Shown: positions 50,942 to 60,221 of the stretch, in pieces
How the letters are laid out: each line of letters begins with the position of its first letter
Position numbering within the stretch: position 1 is the first letter of the stretch
DNA from: Telluria beijingensis
GTDB taxonomy: Bacteria; Pseudomonadota; Gammaproteobacteria; Burkholderiales; Burkholderiaceae_D
Length of the DNA stretch: 64,000 nucleotides
NCBI RefSeq assembly: GCF_030770395.1
Contig: NZ_CP132480.1
Coordinates: 40,153-104,152, forward strand
Direction: 5' to 3'
Program-made: the position numbers and the translations under genes
Notes under the pieces: generated by a model
What the model was told of the DNA's origin: nothing
Seen by the model: only the letters and a program-made list of their open reading frames with translations
Databases searched by the model: none

Positions 50942-51940
50942 ATGGCTACCTTTATCTCTCATACATCGAATCCCTACGCAAATTCGATGGAGAGCGCGTA
51001 TGCAGTTGGCAGGATCCATCAAATCGTCAAATCGCCGACACAGATCACCGTCATATCGTCCGAACCTGATTCAACGGAACTCAATCGACTAGACTATTTT
51101 GGTACTTTTACCTATTCCGGGAATATGGTTGGCGGGACCCTGAACTCCTTTGTTCGCACAGATTCGGATGGGACAGTGCGATATACAGTGAAGGACTTGT
51201 CACTGGATGCTTCGAGTGTATCGGCACTCATGCTGTCCGGTACGGACTATCAGCTGTTTCCGATTGCCTTTGCCGGCGACGATGTACTTGTCAGTAAAGA
51301 GTGGAGCCACCTGCTTGGGTATGACGGAAATGATACGTTTATTGCGAAACACTTGTACTATCTTTCATTCGATGGAGGTAACGGTATCGATACCGTCATC
51401 TTCGAAGAAACTCGTGGTAGTGTGAATCTAACAACAAATAACTATCTTTATCAGAACCTGACCGAATACCCCGAATTGTACGTCAACACAGGCGGTACGA
51501 GCGTCCATCTCAAGGACGTCGAGCGACTTCAATTCGCCGACGTCGCGCTGGCGCTGGATATTTCGGGTATCGCCGGCCAGGCATATCGATTGTATCGCGC
51601 CGCGTTCGATCGCGCGCCTGACCGCGATGGGCTGGGTTTCTGGATTGATGTAATGGATCACGGCGTGACACTCGATATGGTTGCTGCCGGGTTTATCGAT
51701 TCGCCAGAATTTAACGACATGATTAGCGGGAATTTGGCAAACGATGTAATCCTGACTACCTTCTACAAGAACGTTCTGCATCGCGAACCAGATCAAGCTG
51801 GTTTTGACTTTTGGATGAATGCCCTGAGCAATGGTTTGGGTGTGGATCAATTGCTCGTCTACTTCAGTGAAAGCGACGAGAACAGGGCGCAGGTCATCGG
51901 CTCGATTCAGAATGGTATCGAATATCATCCCTATGAATAG
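50942..51940 (+). CDS. DUF4214 protein with RTX-like segment, probably secreted
   Basis: The 332-aa protein has no classical signal peptide. A middle segment, LGYDGNDTFIAK ... FDGGNGIDTVIFEE (about 123-160), resembles one or two calcium-binding RTX repeats. The C-terminal region (about 205-325) holds two DUF4214 repeats (RLYRAAFDRAPDRDGLGFWI; TFYKNVLHREPDQAGFDFWM). Such proteins are often exported by type I secretion and linked to S-layers or adhesion; export here is an inference. Base composition is clearly lower in GC and more relaxed in codon use than its neighbours. It is alone in its transcript. Confidence 0.8.
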   Translation: MATFISHTSNPYANSMESAYAVGRIHQIVKSPTQITVISSEPDSTELNRLDYFGTFTYSGNMVGGTLNSFVRTDSDGTVRYTVKDLSLDASSVSALMLSGTDYQLFPIAFAGDDVLVSKEWSHLLGYDGNDTFIAKHLYYLSFDGGNGIDTVIFEETRGSVNLTTNNYLYQNLTEYPELYVNTGGTSVHLKDVERLQFADVALALDISGIAGQAYRLYRAAFDRAPDRDGLGFWIDVMDHGVTLDMVAAGFIDSPEFNDMISGNLANDVILTTFYKNVLHREPDQAGFDFWMNALSNGLGVDQLLVYFSESDENRAQVIGSIQNGIEYHPYE

Positions 51941-51962
51941 TCAAGGCTCAGTCCGTTAATTG

Positions 51963-52072
51963 CGGTCAGAGTCTAATGCCGTTAAGTTAAGAGTAGCCAC
52001 CACGTCGTTACCTCCAGTGGAGGTGACGACGGCTTTTACGCTAACTTAACGGCATTACGGTCAGAGTCCAAT
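51963..52072. mobile_element. MITE-like palindromic element with flanking direct repeats
   Basis: A perfect 16-bp inverted repeat TAATGCCGTTAAGTTA (51974-51989) / its complement (52042-52057) encloses an inner hairpin of 14-bp arms (52003-52016 with 52018-52031, one G-T mismatch). The whole is bracketed by direct repeats CGGTCAGAGTC(T/C)AAT at 51963-51977 and 52058-52072, differing at one base. No transposase is present. It resembles a non-autonomous REP/MITE-type insertion. Confidence 0.65.
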
Positions 52073-52127
52073 CAGCCATTTTCCGCCAAAGTTTTTAGAG
52101 AATTCGACTGACCCTAATCGGGTGAGG

Positions 52128-53288
52128 TTAGCGGCGGCCGAACATCATCAGGTCGGCGAGGAGGGTGCGGGCGGGTTTGGTCAGGTCGAGGGTGGCCAGG
52201 CCGAGGCCGAGCAGCGATTGCAGGGGGCCGGTGCCGGTGAAGGCGCGGGCCATCGTGTCGGTCAACGTGATCGTGAGTTTGCGGTCTTCGGCGCGGTCTT
52301 CCAGGAAGCGGGCGACCGCGGCCGGCGTGGCGCCGCGCGCCAGGTGGCGGGCCAGGACGGCGGCGTCGCGCAGGCCCAGGTTCAGGCCCTGGCCGGCGAC
52401 CGGGTGCAGGGTCTGCGCGGCGTTGCCGATCGCGACCGTGCGGGCGGTGGCGCGCGCTTCGGCGTTCAGGCCCAAGGGGAAGGAAACGCGCGGGGATACT
52501 TTCGTGAAATTGCCCAAGCGGGTGCCGAAGGCGTCGGCCAACTGATTCAGGAAGGTGGCGTCGTCGAGGGTCAGGATGCCGCCTGCTCGGCTGGGGTGGA
52601 CGCACCAGACCAGGGCGTACTGGTGGCCGTCGGGGGCATCTTCGGGCAGCAGGGCCAGCGGGCCCTCGTCGGTGAAGCGTTCGAAGGCGCGGTGTGCAAT
52701 CGGTGCGTCGGTCGTCACGCGCGCGATCACGGCGGTTTGTTCGTAGTCGCGGCTGCGCGCGCGGTTGTCCTGCTGGCCGAAGACGCCGCCCTCGGCCTGG
52801 ATCGCCACCTGGGCGCGTATCGTGCGGCCGTCGTCCAGCGTCAGGTGCGCGCCGTCGGGCTGTTCGTCCAGGGTTTGCACGCGCGCGGGGCGCAGCACGG
52901 CGATGCCGGCGGCTTCGCAGCGCCGCGCCAGGGCGTCGACCACGGCGCCGTAGCGCGTCACGTAGCCCAGGGCCTCGACGTCGTGGTCGCGGCGGTCCAT
53001 CAGGCTGCGGCCCAGTTGGCCGCGGCGCGAGACGTGGATCTGGTGGATCGCGGTGGCCGGCAGCGGCCAGGCGCCGACTTCGTCCAGCAACTGCACGCTG
53101 CCCCAGGATAGCGCGATCGAGCGCGGGTCCGAGATCGCCTGGCCCAGCGACTTGCCGTCGATTAGGGCAATGCGCCCGCCCGGCACGCCGCGCCGCACCA
53201 GGAAACTGGCCAGCGCCAGGCCCACCGGGCCGGCGCCGCAAATCGCTACGTCGAAGTCGAGTTCCTGCTCGTGTTCATGTCCCGTCAT
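52128..53288 (-). CDS. UbiH/UbiF/VisC-family FAD-dependent hydroxylase
   Basis: The 386-aa flavoprotein monooxygenase of ubiquinone synthesis has N-terminal FAD site CGAGPVGLALASFLVRRG and the late flavin motif IGNAAQTLHPVAGQGLNLGLRD. Position next to pepP (a pepP-ubiH-visC arrangement is common) favours UbiH, which hydroxylates the ring, but UbiF/UbiI or another position cannot be excluded by eye. The start overlaps the pepP stop in ATGA. It is the last gene of the amgK-murU-pepP-ubi operon. Confidence 0.86.
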   Translation of the reverse strand: MTGHEHEQELDFDVAICGAGPVGLALASFLVRRGVPGGRIALIDGKSLGQAISDPRSIALSWGSVQLLDEVGAWPLPATAIHQIHVSRRGQLGRSLMDRRDHDVEALGYVTRYGAVVDALARRCEAAGIAVLRPARVQTLDEQPDGAHLTLDDGRTIRAQVAIQAEGGVFGQQDNRARSRDYEQTAVIARVTTDAPIAHRAFERFTDEGPLALLPEDAPDGHQYALVWCVHPSRAGGILTLDDATFLNQLADAFGTRLGNFTKVSPRVSFPLGLNAEARATARTVAIGNAAQTLHPVAGQGLNLGLRDAAVLARHLARGATPAAVARFLEDRAEDRKLTITLTDTMARAFTGTGPLQSLLGLGLATLDLTKPARTLLADLMMFGRR

Positions 53289-54619
53289 CGTGATTCCTGC
53301 ATCAAGGCTTCGATTTCCGCCACGTCCTTTGGCGCGTCCCCGGTCAGCACGCGGCAGCCGGCGTCGGTCACGACCACGTCGTCCTCGATCCGGATGCCGA
53401 TGTCCCAGAACCGCTCCGGCACGCCCTCGCCGGGACGTACATAGATGCCCGGCTCCACCGTCAGCGCCATCCCCGGCAGCAGGGCGCGCGAGGGTTTGTC
53501 GGGCAGGGTCAGGTCACGGTAGGCGCCGACATCGTGCACGTCCATGCCCAGCCAGTGGCCGGTGCCGTGCATGTAGAACTGCGCATAGGCGCGCGCTGCG
53601 ATCGCATCGTCGGGCGAGCCGACCTTGTCCCTGTCCAGCAGGCCGAGATCGAACATGCCTTCGGTCAGCACCCGCACCGCCGCATCGTGGATCGCGCTGT
53701 ACGGCCGGCCCGGTTCGACGGCGGCAATCGCCGCGGCCTGCGCGCGCAGCACCAATTCGTACAAGGTGCGCTGCGGATCGGTGAAGCGCCCGTTGGCCGG
53801 CCAGGTGCGCGTGATGTCGGCCGCATAGCCATCGAACTCGCAGCCGGCGTCGACCAGCACCAGTTCGCCGTCGAGTACCTGCCGGTTATTGGCGCTGTAG
53901 TGCAGCACGCAGGCATTCGCGCCGGCGGCCACGATCGAGGGATAGGCCGGGAACTGGGCGCCGTTGCGGCGAAACTCGTGCAGCAGCTCGGCCTCGATCT
54001 CGTACTCGAACATGCCGGGCCGGGTGGCGCGCATCGCGCGCGCATGCGCCTGGCCCGAGATCAGGCCGGCGCGCGCCATCAGCGCGATCTCGTAGTCGTC
54101 CTTCAGCAGCCGCATCTCGTCCAGCATGCCCAGCAGGTGATGGGTCGTCTGCGGTGCGGCCACACCCGTGCGGGCCCGCGCGCGCACGGCCTTCAGCCAG
54201 CCGGCCACCTGGGCGTCGCGCGCCGCGTTAACGCCCAGCGGGTAGTACAGCGCCGGCGCATCGGCCAGGATGTCGGCCATGCGCGCATCGAGTTCGCCGA
54301 TCGGCCACGCCTCGTCGAAGCCAAAAGCCTGGCGCGCCGCGTCGGGACCGAAGCGGAAGCCTTCCCATATCTCGCGCTCGACGTTCTTCTCGCGGCAGAA
54401 CAGGATGGAACGCGCCGCCTGCTCGCCCCGCGCCGCCACCAGCACCAGAAAGCTCTCCGGCTCGGTGTACCCGCTCAGGTAATAGAAATGGCTGTCGTGG
54501 CGGTAGGGATAGTCGCTGTCGCCATTGCGCAGCACTTCCGGCGCGGTGCCCAGCACGGCCACCGCGCCCGGCTGCATCCGCGCCAGCAGGCGCGCGCGCC
54601 GCCCGGCATAAGGCATCAT
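53285..54619 (-). CDS. pepP: Xaa-Pro aminopeptidase (aminopeptidase P)
   Basis: Cytoplasmic metallopeptidase that releases N-terminal residues before proline. The 444-aa product equals E. coli PepP (441). Pita-bread fold ligands are visible: aspartates in VLVDAGCEFDGYAADITRTW, histidine in HGTGHWLGMDVHDVG, glutamates in MALTVEPGIYV and IGIRIEDDVVV. The start at 54619 (MMPYAGRRARLLARM) overlaps the murU stop in ATGA; a long N-terminal extension in the same frame is a read through murU and rejected. Confidence 0.94.
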   Translation of the reverse strand: MMPYAGRRARLLARMQPGAVAVLGTAPEVLRNGDSDYPYRHDSHFYYLSGYTEPESFLVLVAARGEQAARSILFCREKNVEREIWEGFRFGPDAARQAFGFDEAWPIGELDARMADILADAPALYYPLGVNAARDAQVAGWLKAVRARARTGVAAPQTTHHLLGMLDEMRLLKDDYEIALMARAGLISGQAHARAMRATRPGMFEYEIEAELLHEFRRNGAQFPAYPSIVAAGANACVLHYSANNRQVLDGELVLVDAGCEFDGYAADITRTWPANGRFTDPQRTLYELVLRAQAAAIAAVEPGRPYSAIHDAAVRVLTEGMFDLGLLDRDKVGSPDDAIAARAYAQFYMHGTGHWLGMDVHDVGAYRDLTLPDKPSRALLPGMALTVEPGIYVRPGEGVPERFWDIGIRIEDDVVVTDAGCRVLTGDAPKDVAEIEALMQESR

Positions 54620-55338
54620 GAAGCCGTCTTGGCCGCCCGCAGCGGCGCGTTCAGTTCTTCCAGCTGGCCCACGGTGCCGACATTGACCCACTGGCCCTGG
54701 TAGATCTCGCCGCCGACGCGGCCCTGCTCGATGAACTTGCGCATCAGCGGCCCGAACTTGAGGAATTCGCCGGCCTGGATCCCGTCGAACATCTCGGCGC
54801 GATACACGCCGATGCCGGCGAAGTTCCACTTCGTGGGTCCGTCGTTCTTGAGCGTATACATGTCGAGCGCGAAGTCGCCCTCGGGGTTGTGCCACGGGTT
54901 CGGCGTCAGCCACAGCCAGGCGATGTCGCGTTTATCCACCGGGTAGGGAATGCCCACTGCATCTTCATCTTTCAGCGCATCCAACGCCGCCGAGAAATCG
55001 AAGTAGGGCGCATAGATGTCGCCCGACACCGCCAGGAACGGCTCGTCGCCCAGCAGGTGCAGTGCATTGGCGATGCCTCCCGCCGTCTCGAGCGGAGTCG
55101 GCTCGTGCGAGTACACGATGCGCGCGCCATAACGGCTGCCGTCGCCCAGCTCGTCCTCGATCATGTGCCCGAGGTGGGAGTGGTTGATGACGATGTCCGT
55201 GATCCCGGCGCGCACCAGGTTCAGCACATGCCAGGTAATCAGTGGCCGCCCGCGCACTTTCAGCAGCGGCTTGGGGCAGTGGTCGGTCAGTGGCCGCATG
55301 CGCTCGCCGCGGCCGGCGGCGAAAATCATCGCTTTCAT
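54616..55338 (-). CDS. murU: N-acetylmuramate alpha-1-phosphate uridylyltransferase MurU
   Basis: Converts MurNAc-1-phosphate and UTP to UDP-MurNAc, the last step of the peptidoglycan recycling bypass that avoids de novo MurA/MurB. The 240-aa nucleotidyltransferase has the G-x-G-x-R-like signature MIFAAGRGERMRPLTDHCPK and metal-binding aspartate in VSGDIYAPYFD. Immediate downstream position of amgK (7 bp) is the P. putida-type arrangement, which makes the annotation strong. Confidence 0.92.
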   Translation of the reverse strand: MKAMIFAAGRGERMRPLTDHCPKPLLKVRGRPLITWHVLNLVRAGITDIVINHSHLGHMIEDELGDGSRYGARIVYSHEPTPLETAGGIANALHLLGDEPFLAVSGDIYAPYFDFSAALDALKDEDAVGIPYPVDKRDIAWLWLTPNPWHNPEGDFALDMYTLKNDGPTKWNFAGIGVYRAEMFDGIQAGEFLKFGPLMRKFIEQGRVGGEIYQGQWVNVGTVGQLEELNAPLRAAKTAS

Positions 55339-55345
55339 GCGCGCC

Positions 55346-56404
55346 TCAGAAGGTGTAGCCGACTTGCGGCGCCTTGTTGTCGAGGGCGTCGAGCAGGCGC
55401 AGCAGCGGCTTGAGTTCGGTGTAGCGGTTGGCCGTCTTGCGCACGTAGTCGAGCACCGTCGGCAGGTCGCCCATGTAGTGGCCTTTGCCGTCGCGGTAGT
55501 TCAGGCGGCAGAAGATGCCGAGGATCTTCAGGTGGCGCTGCAGGGCCATGAATTCGAAGTCGCGGTAGAAGGCGTCGATGTCCGGGTTCACTGGCAGGCC
55601 GGCCTGCTTGGCGCTCTGCCAGTAGCGCACCACCCAGTCCAGCACGATCTCTTCGTCCCACTGGATGTAGGCGTCGCGCAGCAGCGACGCCAGGTCGTAG
55701 GTCACGGGCCCATACACGGCGTCCTGGAAATCGAGCACGCCCGGGTTGCCCTGGTCGAGGAACATCAGGTTACGCGAATGGAAATCGCGGTGCATGAACA
55801 CCTGCTGCTGCGCCAGCACATTGGCGACGATCGCCTCGAACACTTTATCGAGCGTGGCCTGCTGCTTGTCGTCGAGCGTCACGCCCAGGTGCCGGTTCAG
55901 GTACCACTCCGGGAAGATGTTCAGCTCGCGCAGCACGAAGGCGCGGTCGAACTCGGGCAGGACGCCCGGCTGGCTGGCCATCTGGAACTTGAGCAGGGCG
56001 TCGACCGCGTCCGAATACATGAAGGCGGCGTTGTCGCTATCGAGGCGCGCGAGATAGGTCGTGTTACCCAGGTCGCCCAGCAGCAGGAAGCCCTGTTCGA
56101 CATTGCGCGCGGCGATCGCCGGCACGGTCACGCCGGCATCGAACAGCAGGCCCTGCACGTGGATGAACGCCGGCACGTTCTCGCGCTCCGGCGGCGCATC
56201 CATCGCCACCAGGGTGGCGCCGAGTTTATCTTGCATGGCCGGCACGACGTCGTAGCGGAAGTAGCGGCGGAAGCTCGCATCGGCCGATGCAGGACGGCCG
56301 GTGCCGACGTCCACCAGGCCGGTCGACGCCAGCCATTCGTTCAGTAGCGCCAGGCGCGCATCGGTGTTGATGGAAGTGGAAGAATTTTGATACAAGGATG
56401 ACAT
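55346..56404 (-). CDS. amgK: N-acetylmuramate/N-acetylglucosamine anomeric kinase AmgK
   Basis: Phosphorylates free MurNAc at C1 to feed MurU. The 352-aa protein belongs to the APH phosphotransferase fold: ATP-binding N-lobe, catalytic loop FMHRDFHSRNLMFLD and metal-binding aspartate in GVLDFQDAVYGPVTYDLAS. The protein is a sugar kinase and not an aminoglycoside-resistance enzyme. It is first in a four-gene operon and divergent from lptD. The start at 56404 gives MSSLYQNSSTS. Confidence 0.92.
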   Translation of the reverse strand: MSSLYQNSSTSINTDARLALLNEWLASTGLVDVGTGRPASADASFRRYFRYDVVPAMQDKLGATLVAMDAPPERENVPAFIHVQGLLFDAGVTVPAIAARNVEQGFLLLGDLGNTTYLARLDSDNAAFMYSDAVDALLKFQMASQPGVLPEFDRAFVLRELNIFPEWYLNRHLGVTLDDKQQATLDKVFEAIVANVLAQQQVFMHRDFHSRNLMFLDQGNPGVLDFQDAVYGPVTYDLASLLRDAYIQWDEEIVLDWVVRYWQSAKQAGLPVNPDIDAFYRDFEFMALQRHLKILGIFCRLNYRDGKGHYMGDLPTVLDYVRKTANRYTELKPLLRLLDALDNKAPQVGYTF

Positions 56405-56444
56405 GAAGCGGCCTGACGAATCCGGTTGGTTGAGCTAATTCCCA

Positions 56445-56450
56445 TATAAT
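56445..56450 (+). promoter_or_regulatory. -10 box upstream of lptD
   Basis: Perfect TATAAT at 56445-56450, 69 bp before the lptD start, in an AT-rich spacer shared with amgK. The -35 region is poorly conserved. Confidence 0.4.
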
Positions 56451-56501
56451 AAGGGATTCATTCTAAAAAAACCGCCCTTTATGGTGCATGTCCGAATTTC
56501 C

Positions 56502-56522
56502 ATGAGCTGCGATTTTCCATGA
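56502..56522 (+). CDS. Six-codon leader ORF overlapping the lptD start
   Basis: ATG-AGC-TGC-GAT-TTT-CCA-TGA encodes MSCDFP. Its stop TGA overlaps the ATG of lptD (ATGA). The sequence TTTCCATGAGCTG is duplicated so that both start codons have the same context. Translation of this leader is untested. Confidence 0.3.
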   Translation: MSCDFP

Positions 56523-58777
56523 GCTGGTCGTCACGCCAACCTTTCCCACCGCGTCAGGTGCTCGCGCTCTATGCACTGGTTTCCGCCACCGCGGCGCCGG
56601 CATTCGCCCAGGGTGTTCCCGCTGCGCCACAAGCTGAAAACGAGCTTCCCGTCACCATCCAGGCCGAGGAGATCGGCGGCCGCCCCGACCGCCGGCTCGA
56701 CCTGAACCGCAACGTCGAGATCACGCGCGGCCAGAGCGGCATCACCGCCGATACCGCCTGCTACCTGCGGGTCGAAGACGAAGTAACGGCCACCGGCAAC
56801 GTGAACATGTGGCGCTTCGGCGACCGCTACAAGGGCGACGAGCTGCAGCTGAACCTGGAAACCGGCAAGGGCTACCTGCTCAAGCCCACCTACTTCCTGG
56901 CCGACAGCAATGGCCAGGGCGAGGCCGACCGCATCGACTTTTTGGGCGAGCAGCAGGCGGTGGTGCGCAACGGCACCTACAGCACCTGCGAGGGCCCGGA
57001 TCCCGACTGGTACCTCAAGTCGAGCACCCTGCGCCTGGACAGCGGCCGCGACGTCGGCACCGCCGGCAAGACCATCATCTATTTCAAGGACGTGCCCATC
57101 ATCGGCACCCCGGCGATGTCGTTCTCGCTGTCCGGCCAGCGCCGCTCCGGCTGGCTGCCGCCCACCGTGGGCTTCGGCTCGCAGGGCAAGGCCGAGATCA
57201 TGGTGCCGTACTACGTCAACATCGCCCCCAACCGCGACCTGACGCTCTACCCGCGCATGATGTTCGACCGCGGCTTCCAGATGGGCGCCACCGGCCGCTA
57301 CCTGGGCAGCACCTACCAGGGCGAGACCCACGTCGAGGTCCTGCCGGGCGACCGCAAGACGGATACCACGCGCTGGCGCGTCGACTCGCTGCACAGCCAG
57401 GCCATCAGGCCGAACTGGTCGTACGGCTGGAACCTGCACGGCGCCTCGGATGACGAATACCCGTCCGACTTCTCGCGCAACGTCTCGGCCAGCGCCGAGC
57501 GCCAGCTGCTGCGCGAAGTGCGCACCGACCTGTATGGCCAGTTCTGGACCCTCTCCGCGCGCGCCCAGAACTACCAGGTGCTGCAAGACCCGGCCGCCGA
57601 TACCGACCCGAACCTGAGGGTGCCGCGCCCCTACGACCGCCTGCCGCAGATTAACTTCCGCGCCGCGCGCTACGACGTGGCCGGTTTCGACTGGTCGATC
57701 GACGCCGAGGCGACCCGCTTCGACCATCCCGACGACGTCGGCGGCAGCCGCGCCGTGATCCAGGGCCAGGTCAGCTATCCGATCGTGCGTCCGGGCTGGT
57801 TCGTCACGCCCAAGCTGATGTACAACGCGGCCCAGTACGATCTCGAGAAACACCCGAGCCGGGTCGACATGCCCACCAATATCTCGCGCACGATCCCGAC
57901 CTTCTCGATCGACAGCGGGCTGGTGTTCGAGCGCAAGGCCTCGCTGTTCGGCGGCGGCACCACCCAGACCCTCGAGCCGCGCCTGTTCTACGTCTACACC
58001 CCGTACGAAAACCAGGACGACGTGCCGCTGTTCGACAGCGGCCGCTCCGGTTTCAACTACGCCCAGCTGTTCTCCGAAAATCGCTACGTCGGCCTGGACC
58101 GGGTGTCCGACGCCAACCAGGTGACGGCGGCCCTGGTATCGCGCTTCATCCAGGAAGACGGCGCCGAGCGCCTGCGGCTGGCCTTCGGCCAGCGCCAGTA
58201 CCTCAAGCAGCCGCGCGTGGGCCTCTACCGCAACGAACCGCCACACCAGAGCCGTTCCGACATGCTGCTCGCGGCCTCCGGCACCATTTCCGAGTCCTGG
58301 ACCTTCGATAGCGGCGTACAATACGATGCCAGCGGAAGTAGTTTGTACAGCTCGAATGTGGGTGTACAGTGGCGTCCGGGGCAGATGAAGGTGTTGAACG
58401 CCGAATACCGTTATCAGCGTGACAGCTTCCGCAACATCGACCTGTCGGCGCAGTGGCCGATCGGCCGCCGCTGGTATGGCGTGGGCCGGGTCAGCTACGC
58501 GCTGCGCTCGTATGGCGTGGGGCAGCCAGCCAATCTACCGGCTGGCGGCGGCAAGCTGATCGAAAGCCTGGTCGGTCTCGAATACAAGGCCGACTGCTGG
58601 GTGTTCCGGATGGGGGCGCAGCGCTTCGTGACCGCGGCGCGCGAGGCCTCGACACCGATCTTCTTCCAGCTCGAGCTCAATGGCTTGTCGCGCCTGGGCC
58701 TGGGCAACCCGCTCGAGTCGTTCAACAAGAGCATCCCGGGCTATACGCGACTGAATACCGGAATCGGACGGCCATAA
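56519..58777 (+). CDS. lptD: LPS-assembly protein LptD
   Basis: Outer-membrane translocon inserting lipopolysaccharide into the outer leaflet, with LptE. The 752-aa precursor has a signal peptide ending near AAPAFA, an N-terminal OstA-type beta-jellyroll (about 45-200: ITADTACYLRVEDEVTATGNV) and a large barrel ending in RLNTGIGRP. Only three cysteines are obvious (TACYL, STCEG, ADCWV) against four in E. coli, so disulfide arrangement differs. It is first in the conserved lptD-surA-pdxA-rsmA block. Confidence 0.93.
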   Translation: MSWSSRQPFPPRQVLALYALVSATAAPAFAQGVPAAPQAENELPVTIQAEEIGGRPDRRLDLNRNVEITRGQSGITADTACYLRVEDEVTATGNVNMWRFGDRYKGDELQLNLETGKGYLLKPTYFLADSNGQGEADRIDFLGEQQAVVRNGTYSTCEGPDPDWYLKSSTLRLDSGRDVGTAGKTIIYFKDVPIIGTPAMSFSLSGQRRSGWLPPTVGFGSQGKAEIMVPYYVNIAPNRDLTLYPRMMFDRGFQMGATGRYLGSTYQGETHVEVLPGDRKTDTTRWRVDSLHSQAIRPNWSYGWNLHGASDDEYPSDFSRNVSASAERQLLREVRTDLYGQFWTLSARAQNYQVLQDPAADTDPNLRVPRPYDRLPQINFRAARYDVAGFDWSIDAEATRFDHPDDVGGSRAVIQGQVSYPIVRPGWFVTPKLMYNAAQYDLEKHPSRVDMPTNISRTIPTFSIDSGLVFERKASLFGGGTTQTLEPRLFYVYTPYENQDDVPLFDSGRSGFNYAQLFSENRYVGLDRVSDANQVTAALVSRFIQEDGAERLRLAFGQRQYLKQPRVGLYRNEPPHQSRSDMLLAASGTISESWTFDSGVQYDASGSSLYSSNVGVQWRPGQMKVLNAEYRYQRDSFRNIDLSAQWPIGRRWYGVGRVSYALRSYGVGQPANLPAGGGKLIESLVGLEYKADCWVFRMGAQRFVTAAREASTPIFFQLELNGLSRLGLGNPLESFNKSIPGYTRLNTGIGRP

Positions 58778-58834
58778 GCCAGCGTTCAGACTAGCCGTCC
58801 ATAATCTGCCGTCCATGATGTGAACAATCCTGAA

Positions 58835-60217
58835 ATGAGTGCTTTCCAGATGATGCGTACTACCCGTTTGCAGTCCCTCCAGATGGCGGCAGCACTGCTG
58901 TGCGCGCTAACCGCAGGCCAGGCGCTGGCCCAGGACACCCCGGCCTCTACCGGCGGCGGCTTCCTGCCGCCCGCCTCGGCCAATGCCAAGGTGATCGATT
59001 CGATCCAGGTCGTCGTCAACGACGAAGTCATCACCCGCAACGAAGTGGCGGGCCGCATGGTGCAGGTCACCCAGAACATGAAGGCGCGTAACGCCCAGAT
59101 GCCCGACCCGGCCACCATGGAGCGCCAGGTGCTCGAGTCGATGATCGTCGAACGCGCCCAGCTGCAGCTGGCGAAAGAGATGGGCGTCAGGGTCGACGAC
59201 CGCACCCTGGACGCCACCATCGGCCGCATCGCCGAAAATCAGAAGATGTCGGTGCAGGACATGCGCAACCAGATGGAAAAAGAGGGCATGCCATTCGCGC
59301 AGTTCCGCGAAGACATCCGCAACGAGATCATGTTGCAGCGCCTGCGCGAGCACGAGGTCGACAGCAAGATCCAGGTCTCCGAGGCCGAGATCGACACCTA
59401 TATGGCCGCCGCCAAGGCCGCGGAAGCCGACCGTATCGAGGTCGACATCTCGCAGATCCTGGTGCGGGTGCCAGAGAACGCCTCGCCCGAGCAGATCGCC
59501 GCGCGCGCCGCGCGCGCCGAGGAAGTGATGCGCCAGCTGCGCACCGGCGCCGACTTCGCGCGCATGGCCTCGACCTATTCCGACGCCCCCGACGCGCTCA
59601 AGGGCGGCGAGATCGGCTGGCGCGACGCCGACCGCCTGCCGCCGATGTTCTCGGGCGAGCTGCGCAAGCTCGAAGCGGGCCAGGTGACCCCGATCCTCAA
59701 GACCAATGTCGGCTTCCACATCCTCAAGCTGGCGGGCAAGCGTCCGCTGGGCGGCGAGACCGAAAAATCGGTGGTCGAGCAGACCCACGCGCGCCACATC
59801 CTGATCAAGGTCACCCCGACCATGACCGAGGGCGAGGTCAAGCGCAAGCTGCTCGAGCTCAAGGAGAAGATGGACAATAACGCCGGCACCTTCGAAGACC
59901 TGGCGCGCCTGCACTCGCAAGACGGTTCCGCCTCCAAGGGCGGCGACCTGGGCTGGCTGTACCCGGGCGACACCGTCCCGGAATTCGAAACCGCGATGAA
60001 TGCGCTGCAGCCGGGCCAGGTGTCCGATGTCATCCAGTCGCCGTTCGGCTTCCACCTGATCCAGGTCATCGGCCGCAAGAGCGAAGACGTCACTCAGCAG
60101 AAGGAACGCAATGTGGCGCGCCAGGTCCTGCGCGACCGCAAGATGCAGGAAGCGATGGAAGACTGGATGCGCCAGGTGCGCGACCGCGCCTACGTCGAGT
60201 TCCGCGAGGAGCAGTAA
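58835..60217 (+). CDS. surA: Periplasmic chaperone and peptidyl-prolyl isomerase SurA
   Basis: Folds outer-membrane proteins in the periplasm. The 460-aa precursor has a signal peptide ending [10 protein letters not shown], an N-terminal chaperone region ([18 protein letters not shown]), and two parvulin domains (about 205-305 with [16 protein letters not shown] and NVGFHILKL; about 310-420 with [18 protein letters not shown] and [11 protein letters not shown]). The exact start is uncertain: GTG 58820, ATG 58835 and ATG 58850 are all in frame and none has a good ribosome-binding site; 58835 is a compromise. Confidence 0.93.
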   Translation: MSAFQMMRTTRLQSLQMAAALLCALTAGQALAQDTPASTGGGFLPPASANAKVIDSIQVVVNDEVITRNEVAGRMVQVTQNMKARNAQMPDPATMERQVLESMIVERAQLQLAKEMGVRVDDRTLDATIGRIAENQKMSVQDMRNQMEKEGMPFAQFREDIRNEIMLQRLREHEVDSKIQVSEAEIDTYMAAAKAAEADRIEVDISQILVRVPENASPEQIAARAARAEEVMRQLRTGADFARMASTYSDAPDALKGGEIGWRDADRLPPMFSGELRKLEAGQVTPILKTNVGFHILKLAGKRPLGGETEKSVVEQTHARHILIKVTPTMTEGEVKRKLLELKEKMDNNAGTFEDLARLHSQDGSASKGGDLGWLYPGDTVPEFETAMNALQPGQVSDVIQSPFGFHLIQVIGRKSEDVTQQKERNVARQVLRDRKMQEAMEDWMRQVRDRAYVEFREEQ

Positions 60218-60221
60218 CACC

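Noticed and set aside
55346..56404. Calling the APH-fold gene an aminoglycoside phosphotransferase
   Set aside because: Its neighbour murU and the lptD locus identify it as AmgK.
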